64,000 bases of DNA from Pseudonocardia sp. ICBG1293 (lineage in GTDB: Bacteria; Actinomycetota; Actinomycetes; Mycobacteriales; Pseudonocardiaceae): contig NZ_JAHLEL010000014.1 of NCBI RefSeq assembly GCF_020131355.1, positions 372,001-436,000 of the forward strand, in the 5' to 3' direction. The position numbers and the translations under genes were made by a program. The notes beneath the pieces were generated by a model. It searched no databases. It saw nothing but the letters and a program-made list of their open reading frames with translations, and had not been told where the DNA came from. This document shows positions 40,872-47,655 of the stretch, one piece after another (positions within the stretch are counted from its first letter, which is position 1; every line of letters starts with the position of its first letter).

Positions 40872-41770
40872 GAGGTCGCGCGGATTGGTTGGTGATCATG
40901 GACGTCGTGCAGGTCGGGCGTTCCAGCGGTGTGTGGTCCAGGCCTGCCGAATCAAGCTACGGAGTGTGACGATCGTGTCGGCGAGGTCGAGGAACGCGTC
41001 GACGACGATTTCTCGTCGTTCGTAGCAGCGCTGCAGCCGGTTGAAGCTGTTGTGCCAAGCGTTGGTCCGCTCGACGTGCCAGCGGCGGGTGGCCTGGATC
41101 GGCGCTTTCTCACCCTTGTGCGCGATCTCGCCGTGCAGGCCTCGTTCGGCCAGCGTGTCGCGGGTCTTGCCGGAGTCATAGCCGGCGTCGAGGTGCACGG
41201 TGATGTCGTCGGGCAGCGGGCCGAGAGCATCGAGGCGGTCGAGGGTGGGGCCCAGTAGCGGGGAGTCGTGCCGGTTGGCTCCGGCCAGGACTCGGCCCAG
41301 CGGGATGCCGTATCCCTCGACGAGCACCGAACGTTTCATACCCTGTTTGCGCCGGTCCACCGGCGACGGACCGGCGACCTCGCCGCCGCCGGGGGCCTTG
41401 GTGATGGCGCCATCGACGGCGATGTCGTGCAGCAGCAGACCGACGATGCGGTCGTAGGCGTCCAGGACGATCCGACGCAGCTGGGCGAAGACCCCGAGCC
41501 TGATCCACTCGTCACGACGATCGCGGATGGTGGTCGCCGAGCAGGTGCTGTCAGCGATGCCCTCATACGAGCAGCCGAACCGCAGTACCTGCAGGAGCTT
41601 GTCGAACACGATCCGATCCGCGATCCGGCGGCGATGGCAGCCCAGCGGATGGGTGGGATCGAACTCGTCTCGATGAGGCAGCAGCGCGGTGAACTGGTCC
41701 CACAACGGCTCGGTCAGCCATGATGGCAGGGTGGGCACGCGGCCTCCAGACGATCACGAAGCGTAGATAA
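40872..41770 (-). mobile_element. IS5-family element, copy 1, lacking its last 81 bp
   Basis: Begins GAGGTCGCGCGGATTGGT after TTA (40869-40871). It is 899 bp and matches copy 2 except for one base seen (40998 region, GAGGAACG versus GAAGAACG), then stops at ...GCGTAGATAA where copy 2 starts. The missing 81 bp include the right inverted repeat. Confidence 0.88.
40896..41738 (-). CDS. IS5-family transposase, copy 1
   Basis: 280-aa DDE transposase that looks full length. It starts MPTLPSWLTEPLWDQFTALL. DDE elements: AVDGAITKAPGGGEVAGPSP (first Asp), VHLDAGYDSGKTRDTL (second) and RRWHVERTNAWHNSFNRLQR (Glu). It differs from copy 2 by one residue near the C-terminus (DAFLDLADT versus DAFFDLADT). 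Although the gene is intact, the element lacks its right end and so is probably immobile by itself. Confidence 0.9.
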   Translation of the reverse strand: MPTLPSWLTEPLWDQFTALLPHRDEFDPTHPLGCHRRRIADRIVFDKLLQVLRFGCSYEGIADSTCSATTIRDRRDEWIRLGVFAQLRRIVLDAYDRIVGLLLHDIAVDGAITKAPGGGEVAGPSPVDRRKQGMKRSVLVEGYGIPLGRVLAGANRHDSPLLGPTLDRLDALGPLPDDITVHLDAGYDSGKTRDTLAERGLHGEIAHKGEKAPIQATRRWHVERTNAWHNSFNRLQRCYERREIVVDAFLDLADTIVTLRSLIRQAWTTHRWNARPARRP

Positions 41771-42750
41771 GAGGTCGCGCGGATTGGTTGGTGATCATGG
41801 ACGTCGTGCAGGTCGGGCGTTCCAGCGGTGTGTGGTCCAGGCCTGCCGAATCAAGCTACGGAGTGTGACGATCGTGTCGGCGAGGTCGAAGAACGCGTCG
41901 ACGACGATTTCTCGTCGTTCGTAGCAGCGCTGCAGCCGGTTGAAGCTGTTGTGCCAAGCGTTGGTCCGCTCGACGTGCCAGCGGCGGGTGGCCTGGATCG
42001 GCGCTTTCTCACCCTTGTGCGCGATCTCGCCGTGCAGGCCTCGTTCGGCCAGCGTGTCGCGGGTCTTGCCGGAGTCATAGCCGGCGTCGAGGTGCACGGT
42101 GATGTCGTCGGGCAGCGGGCCGAGAGCATCGAGGCGGTCGAGGGTGGGGCCCAGTAGCGGGGAGTCGTGCCGGTTGGCTCCGGCCAGGACTCGGCCCAGC
42201 GGGATGCCGTATCCCTCGACGAGCACCGAACGTTTCATACCCTGTTTGCGCCGGTCCACCGGCGACGGACCGGCGACCTCGCCGCCGCCGGGGGCCTTGG
42301 TGATGGCGCCATCGACGGCGATGTCGTGCAGCAGCAGACCGACGATGCGGTCGTAGGCGTCCAGGACGATCCGACGCAGCTGGGCGAAGACCCCGAGCCT
42401 GATCCACTCGTCACGACGATCGCGGATGGTGGTCGCCGAGCAGGTGCTGTCAGCGATGCCCTCATACGAGCAGCCGAACCGCAGTACCTGCAGGAGCTTG
42501 TCGAACACGATCCGATCCGCGATCCGGCGGCGATGGCAGCCCAGCGGATGGGTGGGATCGAACTCGTCTCGATGAGGCAGCAGCGCGGTGAACTGGTCCC
42601 ACAACGGCTCGGTCAGCCATGATGGCAGGGTGGGCACGCGGCCTCCAGACGATCACGAAGCGTAGATAACTTCATGATCGGCAGGCCCGTACCCGCCCTC
42701 GCCCCCAGACACTCGACCGCGGCCAAGCTGTGACCAATCCGCGCGACCTC
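41771..42750 (-). mobile_element. IS5-family element, copy 2, complete (980 bp)
   Basis: Perfect 18-bp terminal inverted repeats GAGGTCGCGCGGATTGGT. Left flank is TAA (41768-41770, inside copy 1), right flank TTA (42751-42753). The outer flanks of the pair (TTA at 40869-40871 and 42751-42753) match each other, so the two copies together occupy one TTA target. Confidence 0.9.
41795..42637 (-). CDS. IS5-family transposase, copy 2
   Basis: 280-aa DDE transposase with the same motifs as copy 1 (AVDGAITKAPGGG, HLDAGYDSGKT, HVERTNAWHNSF) and a Phe instead of Leu near the C-terminus. It lies in a complete element with intact ends, so it is the likely active source. It could also act on element A, whose ends share GAGGTC and a TTA/TAA target. 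Confidence 0.91.
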   Translation of the reverse strand: MPTLPSWLTEPLWDQFTALLPHRDEFDPTHPLGCHRRRIADRIVFDKLLQVLRFGCSYEGIADSTCSATTIRDRRDEWIRLGVFAQLRRIVLDAYDRIVGLLLHDIAVDGAITKAPGGGEVAGPSPVDRRKQGMKRSVLVEGYGIPLGRVLAGANRHDSPLLGPTLDRLDALGPLPDDITVHLDAGYDSGKTRDTLAERGLHGEIAHKGEKAPIQATRRWHVERTNAWHNSFNRLQRCYERREIVVDAFFDLADTIVTLRSLIRQAWTTHRWNARPARRP

Positions 42751-42753
42751 TTA

Positions 42754-42874
42754 GAGGTCATTTCAGAACGAGGTCGACGTGTCTGTTGTAGACGACAAGC
42801 GGCTATCTGACCTGCCGTTTGATCTGTCGTCGAGGGGTCAATGGAAACTCGACAAGTCGTTCTGAAACGACCTC
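42754..42874. mobile_element. Small inverted-repeat element A, copy 2 (121 bp)
   Basis: Identical over 121 bp to 40061-40181 by direct reading. Flanked by TTA (42751-42753 and 42875-42877). The left TTA is shared with the right flank of IS5 copy 2. Non-coding. The stretch 42638-42940 otherwise holds only the IS5 right end and the IS701 left end. Confidence 0.9.
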
Positions 42875-42892
42875 TTAGGAGACACGCCCTAG

Positions 42893-44295
42893 CACTCCAG
42901 CCGCAGTTTGTGATGTTGATGTGCGCTAAGCTTCGATCTTGTGCAGGTGGAGGAGGATCTCGAGGCGTGGGCCGGTGGCCTGGATGGGCTGTTCGGGCTG
43001 GTGGCGGGCCGGTTCTTCCGGACGGAACCGCGGCGTCGGGCGCGGGCGTATGTGCGGGGGTTGTTGGCGCCGTTGGCGGGGAAGAACGGGTGGACGCTGG
43101 CCGAGGTCGCCGGTGACACGACTCCGGATGGGATGCAGCGGCTGCTCAACTCCGCGACCTGGGATGTCGACGGTGTCCGTGATGACCTGCGGGATTACGT
43201 CGTCGAGCACCTCGGCGAGTCCGGTGGGGTGCTGATCGTCGATGAGACCGGGTTCCTGAAGAAGGGGACGAAGTCGGCGGGGGTGCAGCGCCAGTACTCG
43301 GGCACTGCCGGGCGGGTGGAGAACTGCCAGCTCGGAGTCTTCTGTGCCTATGCCACGAGCAAGGGCCGGACGTTGATCGACCGCGAGCTCTACCTGCCCA
43401 AGTCCTGGACCGGTGATCGGGAACGCTGCCGAGCCGCGGCGGTGCCTGAGGAGATCGAGTTCGCCACCAAGGCCACGCTGGCCAAGGAAATGCTCGGCCG
43501 TGCCCTCGATGCCGGGGTTCCCGCAGGATGGGTGACCGCGGACGAGGCATACGGGCAGGACTACAAGTTCCGCACCTGGTGCGAGCAGCGCCGGATCGGC
43601 TACGTCGTCGCGGTTCCGCGCAGCCAGTCCGTCCCGTTGTCCCTGGACGCCGACATCTGTCAGATCAGCGGCTCACGACGGGCCGACGACCTGGTCGCCC
43701 GCGCTCCCGGACGGGCGTGGAAGCGCCGCTCAGCCGGTCCGGGTGTGAAGGGAGAACGCTTCTACGACTGGGCCGTGGCCTCGCTGTATCCGCCCGAGAA
43801 CGCCCCGGCCGGATGGGGCCGATGGCTACTGGTCCGACGTCAGATCCTCACCGACACACAGCTCTCCGCCGGCGAGGAGCCCGATCTGGCCTACTACCTG
43901 TGCGCCGGCCCGCCCGGCACCACCGACGACGATCTCATCCGCGTCGCCGGCCCGCGGTGGGCGATCGAGGAGTGCTTCCAGACCGCGAAGAACGAGGTCG
44001 GGCTCGACCACTATCAAGTGCGGCGTTACGACGCCTGGTACCGCCACGTCACCCTGGCTATTCTCGCCCACGCCTACCTCTCGGTCACCGCGGCGATCGC
44101 CCCAAAAGACCTGATCACGGGCTCATCCCGCTCACCCTCGCCGAGATCCGACGTCTCCTGGCACCTCTGATCCACATTCCCACCCAGGCGCCGTGCTGGG
44201 CCTGGTCGACCTGGCGACGTCGCCACCAACACCGAGCCCGCGAAAGCCACTATCGACGACGAAGACAGCTCAGCTAACGAAGTGCGGCTGGAGTA
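42893..44295 (+). mobile_element. IS701-family element
   Basis: 1.4 kb. Ends are CACTCCAGCCGCAG at the left and its near complement CTGCGGCTGGAGTA-type at the right (GTGCGGCTGGAGTA). Flanked by CTAG on both sides (42889-42892 and 44296-44299), the usual 4-bp duplication of the family. The right CTAG was later split by an IS630 insertion. Confidence 0.88.
42941..44277 (+). CDS. IS701-family transposase in two overlapping frames
   Basis: DDE transposase from GTG 42941 (MQVEEDLEAWAGGLDGLF). Motifs: GGVLIVDETGFLKKGTKSAG (first Asp), GWVTADEAYGQDYKFR (second Asp) and RWAIEECFQTAKNEVGLDHY (Glu). The first frame ends at 44170 with a foreign-looking tail (GSSRSPSPRSDVSWHL). The family C-terminus (GLIPLTLAEIRRLLAPLIH) is in the -1 frame, ending at 44277. 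The frames meet at the heptamer C-CCA-AAA (44101-44107), a classical -1 slippery sequence. So either programmed frameshifting gives a roughly 445-aa protein, or a one-base change has damaged the gene. Confidence 0.8.
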
Positions 44296-45366
44296 CTAGT
44301 GTCGCGTAAACGATGTTCTTTGACCGGGTCGGCAGTGGTTGAGTAGGTGGTCTGCGGGTTTGGTCCAGATGAACGGGTGGCAGCGTTCGTTCCAGCCGTC
44401 GATGAACCGGCCGATCGCGCCGATCAGTTCTCTGACGCTGCCGAAGCTGCCACGGCGAATGGCCTGGCGGGTGATGACCCCGAAAAAGACCTCGACCATG
44501 TTCAGCCACGATCCCGAGGTCGGGGTGAAGTGCAGGGTGATCCGCGGGTTGCGGGCCAGCCAGGCCTTCACTGCGGGGTGCTTGTGGGTCGCGTAGTTGT
44601 CCACCACCAGGTGCAGCTTGCGCCGCGGGTAGGCCTTCGCGACCTGCTTGAGGAACCGCAGGAACTCCTGATGGCGATGCCGCGGCAGGCACGCCTGCTC
44701 GACCCGCCCGGTCGCGACCTCTAACGCCGCGAACAGCGTGGTGGTGCCGTGACGGACGTAGTCATGCGTCCGTTTCTCCGGGATACCGGGCATGATCGGC
44801 AGGATCGGCGCTGTCCGGTCCAGGGCCTGGACCTGGGATTTCTCGTCGACGCAGAGCACGACGGCCTTGTCCGGCGGGTTCAGATACAACCCGACGATGT
44901 CGCGGACCTTGGCTTCGAGCTCGGGATCGGTGGAGAACTTGAACGTCTCGGACTTCCACGGCTGCAGCCCCCACCGCCGCCAAATCTTGCCGATCCACAC
45001 GTGGGAGATCCCGAGCTCGGCACCGAGCAGCCGTGACGACCAGTGCGTGACTCCGAGCCGCTCAGGCGGCGGTTCCAGCGTGGCGAGCACGACCGCGACC
45101 TCGTCGATCACCGGCGGCCGGCCCGCCTTGGGCCGGTCGGCCAGCCCGGCGATCCCCTCAGCGGCGTAACGCTTCTTCCACCCGATCACCGTCGCCTTCG
45201 ACGCCCCGACCAGTGTGACGATGTCCTTGACCGCCACCCCGTCCGCGGCCAGCAACACGATCCTGCCCCGTCGGGCCAGTCCCGCCGAAACCGACGAGGA
45301 ACGCAGCCAGGACTCCAGCACCTCGCGGTCGGCGGCCGGAACGTCCACGGTCACAGTCAACGGCAC
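44296..45366 (-). CDS. IS630-family transposase
   Basis: 356-aa transposase. N-terminal helix-turn-helix region (GVAVKDIVTLVGASKATVIG, about 44-63) and DDE domain: VVLCVDEKSQVQALDR (first Asp), LHLVVDNYATHKHPAVKAW (second) and SWLNMVEVFFGVITRQAIRR (Glu). The start is GTG at 45366. The stop codon TAG uses the TA of the target site at 44297-44298, so the chromosome provides it. The gene appears intact. Confidence 0.92.
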   Translation of the reverse strand: MPLTVTVDVPAADREVLESWLRSSSVSAGLARRGRIVLLAADGVAVKDIVTLVGASKATVIGWKKRYAAEGIAGLADRPKAGRPPVIDEVAVVLATLEPPPERLGVTHWSSRLLGAELGISHVWIGKIWRRWGLQPWKSETFKFSTDPELEAKVRDIVGLYLNPPDKAVVLCVDEKSQVQALDRTAPILPIMPGIPEKRTHDYVRHGTTTLFAALEVATGRVEQACLPRHRHQEFLRFLKQVAKAYPRRKLHLVVDNYATHKHPAVKAWLARNPRITLHFTPTSGSWLNMVEVFFGVITRQAIRRGSFGSVRELIGAIGRFIDGWNERCHPFIWTKPADHLLNHCRPGQRTSFTRH

Positions 45367-45421
45367 AGCTCATGATCCCGTAAACCAGCCCGTGAGTAAA
45401 GTAACCTAGTTACCGCAACAC
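44299..45421 (-). mobile_element. IS630-family element inserted in the IS701 target duplication
   Basis: 1123 bp between TA duplications (44297-44298 and 45422-45423). Ends GTGTCGCGTAAAC and, reverse-complemented, GTGTTGCGGTAAC form imperfect inverted repeats. The TA is the centre of the right CTAG of IS701, so IS630 came after IS701. Confidence 0.86.
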
Positions 45422-45533
45422 TAGGTGCCCCACCGCGTCCCGGCAGGCCGGTCGGGCCCGCCCGGCACCGCGGCGGGTCGCAGATCACCGGGCGGCCCGG
45501 ACTGGACCGTCGGCAGCCGGGTACACCGCCCGG

Positions 45534-46193
45534 ATGACGACCCCGGACACCGCGGTGATCGACGTCGACGGCACGCTCGTCGACACGAACTACCACCACA
45601 CCCTCGCCTGGTCCCGCGCCCTGCGCCGGTTCGACGTCACGGTGCCGCTGTGGCGGCTGCACCGCTCCGTCGGGATGGGCGGTGACCAGCTGGTGCCCGC
45701 CGTGGCCGGACAGGAGTTCGAGGACGCCCACGGCGACGACGCCCGCGCCGCCTGGAAGGAGGAGTTCGACCCGCTGCTGGGCGAGGTCGTCGCGTTGCCG
45801 CAGGCCGCGGAGCTGCTCACCGACCTGCGCGACGGCTTCGGGATGAAGGTGGTGCTGGCCAGCTCCGGCGACCCGGAGCACGTCGAGGCCTACCTGGACC
45901 TGTTCGGCGGACGTGACCTGGCCGACGCCTGCCTGACCCGGGAGGACGCGCGGCGCACCAAGCCCGACCCGGACCTCGTCCGGTCCGCGGTCCGCCGCGT
46001 CGCGGGGTCGACCGCGTTCGTCCTCGGCGACTCCGAGTGGGACGTGCGCGCGGCCGCGGCCGCCGGGCACCCCGCCTACGCGGTGCGCACCGGCGGGGCG
46101 GGGGTCGACGAGCTGGTCGCGGCCGGCGCCGTGGAGGTGCTCGCCGACCTCGCCGCGGTGCGCCAGGCCGTCCCGCGGATCCTGCGCGGCTGA
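45534..46193 (+). CDS. HAD-family hydrolase (phosphoglycolate phosphatase-like)
   Basis: 219-aa HAD phosphatase. Motif I AVIDVDGTLVDTNYHH with the nucleophile Asp (about residue 10), motif II VVLASSGDPEHVEAYL (Ser), motif III Lys in ARRTKPDPDLVRSAV, and motif IV FVLGDSEWDVRAAAAAG. A helical cap lies between motifs I and II. Substrate unknown; relatives act on phosphoglycolate or sugar phosphates. It is the first host gene right of the IS island, 110 bp from its edge. Confidence 0.88.
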   Translation: MTTPDTAVIDVDGTLVDTNYHHTLAWSRALRRFDVTVPLWRLHRSVGMGGDQLVPAVAGQEFEDAHGDDARAAWKEEFDPLLGEVVALPQAAELLTDLRDGFGMKVVLASSGDPEHVEAYLDLFGGRDLADACLTREDARRTKPDPDLVRSAVRRVAGSTAFVLGDSEWDVRAAAAAGHPAYAVRTGGAGVDELVAAGAVEVLADLAAVRQAVPRILRG

Positions 46194-46344
46194 TCCGGAG
46201 CCGCTACCGGCCGACCGCGCACGGCGCGGGCCCGGCGCGCCGGTCGGGGCGACGCGCCGGCGGCGGGTCACGGCCGCGGGGTGGCAGCATCGCCCCCGGG
46301 CCCGCGGTCGCGCGGCCGATCCGGGACAGCCGCGGGGAGCACCC

Positions 46345-47340
46345 ATGTCGATCATCGCCGTCGAGGAGCACTGGTCCTCCCCCGCGCTGGACGCGGCGCT
46401 GGCCGCGCTGCCGCCGGACCGGCGGGACCCGAGCACCGCGCTGAACGGCATCGGTGACCACCTCGCGCAGCTGCACGACCTCGGCGCGGGCCGGATCGCC
46501 GCGATGGACGCCCAGGGCGTCGACCTGCAGGTGCTCTCGCTCGCCCCGCCCGCGACGGGCCCGCTGGACCCGGCCGACGCGGTCGCGCTGTGCCGCGAGC
46601 TCAACGACACCGCCGCCGCGGCCGTCGCCGAGCACCCGCGGCGCCTGCGCGCGATGGCGACCCTGCCCACCGCGGCGCCGCCGGCGGTCGCGGCCGAGCT
46701 GGAACGCGCCGCCGACCGCGGTCTGGTCGGGGCGATGGTCTACGGCCGCAGCGGCGACGTCCTGCTCGACGACCCCCGCCTCGACGACCTGTTCGCCGTC
46801 GCCGCGGCCCGCGCGCTGCCGGTGTTCGTGCACCCGCAGGTCCCGCCGCCCGCCGTGCGCGACGCGTCCTACTCCGGGTTCGGCGACACCACCGACCTGG
46901 CGCTGGCGACGTTCGGGTGGGGCTGGCACGTCGAGGCCGCCGTCGCGGTGCTGCGCCTGATCGCCCGCGGCACCTTCGACCGGCACCCCGGCCTGACCGT
47001 CGTGCTCGGACACTGGGGCGAGCTGCTGCCCTACTGGGCCGACCGCGCGAACGGCGTCGCCCGGGTCGCCGGGCTGGAGCGTTCGGTGTCCGAGTACGTG
47101 CGCGAGAACATCGTGCTCACCTGCTCGGGCATGCTCGACCCCGCACACCTGCGGCACGCGCTGGCGGTGACGACGCCCGACCGGCTGCTGTTCTCCACCG
47201 ACCACCCCTTCCAGCACCCCTCGCGGGCGGAGGTCGCGGGGTTCCTCGACGGGTTCACCGCCGCCGACCGCGACCTGTTCACCGAGGGCACCGCGCGACG
47301 GCTGTTCCACATCGAGGGACCGGTCGGGCCGGCCCGCTGA
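46345..47340 (+). CDS. Amidohydrolase-2 family protein (decarboxylase-like)
   Basis: 331-aa metal-dependent TIM-barrel protein related to gamma-resorcylate decarboxylase and ACMSD. It starts MSIIAVEEHW, where E-x-H replaces the usual H-x-H metal motif, as in this subfamily. Further ligands: LPVFVHPQVPPP (His, about residue 165), VLGHWGELLPYW (His, about 219) and LLFSTDHPF (Asp, about 281). It would decarboxylate or hydrolyse an aromatic or cyclic substrate. Start ATG follows GGGGAGCACCC. Stands between the HAD gene and the helicase gene without overlaps. Confidence 0.85.
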   Translation: MSIIAVEEHWSSPALDAALAALPPDRRDPSTALNGIGDHLAQLHDLGAGRIAAMDAQGVDLQVLSLAPPATGPLDPADAVALCRELNDTAAAAVAEHPRRLRAMATLPTAAPPAVAAELERAADRGLVGAMVYGRSGDVLLDDPRLDDLFAVAAARALPVFVHPQVPPPAVRDASYSGFGDTTDLALATFGWGWHVEAAVAVLRLIARGTFDRHPGLTVVLGHWGELLPYWADRANGVARVAGLERSVSEYVRENIVLTCSGMLDPAHLRHALAVTTPDRLLFSTDHPFQHPSRAEVAGFLDGFTAADRDLFTEGTARRLFHIEGPVGPAR

Positions 47341-47655
47341 CGCGACGGGTGTCGACCGCCACCGGTGTGTCACGCGCCGTGGCGCCCCGGGCGGGGTAGG
47401 GTGGACACCGGATCAGATCTGCCGCCCGTCCCGGGCGTTCCACTCCCGGGTCGTACGGCGGGTCCCGGACACCGTCGACGGCCTGTGGCGCTTCCCGCAG
47501 CCGGACCGCCGACCTCCGTGACTGCGATCCCCCACCGGCCGGTTCGTGGTGCGGAGGGGCCAGCCCGGCCCCTCGTCACGTCGAGTACGTCCGGTCGCGG
47601 CCCACCCGGGACGCGGCCACGGACCGGCGCCGCAGGACGTCGACAGGAGCAGTAC
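47341..47655. other. 315-bp non-coding stretch with helicase leader hairpin
   Basis: No convincing gene. A -10-like TAGGGT occurs at 47396-47401 (GGGGTAGGGTGGAC). Further on, an 8-bp stem GAGGGGCC / GGCCCCTC with loop AGCCC lies at 47554-47574. The helicase start follows 82 bp later. The hairpin might attenuate transcription of the helicase gene. Confidence 0.5.

Larger units (their letters stand above)
37444..45424. mobile_element. Insertion-sequence island, nested at one CCTAGG site
   Basis: About 8 kb with remnants or full copies of IS481, IS21, IS5 (three), IS701 and IS630 elements plus three small inverted-repeat elements. The left edge is CCTAGG (37444-37449). The right edge rebuilds CCTAG (42888-42892) plus G (45424) once IS701 and IS630 are removed. 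No host gene lies inside. The island separates the MetF-like gene from the HAD hydrolase gene. Details are given in the entries below. Confidence 0.85.

Noticed and set aside
37450..45421. The island as a composite transposon carrying cargo
   Set aside because: No passenger gene is present, and the outer elements belong to different families. The nesting explains it as successive insertions.
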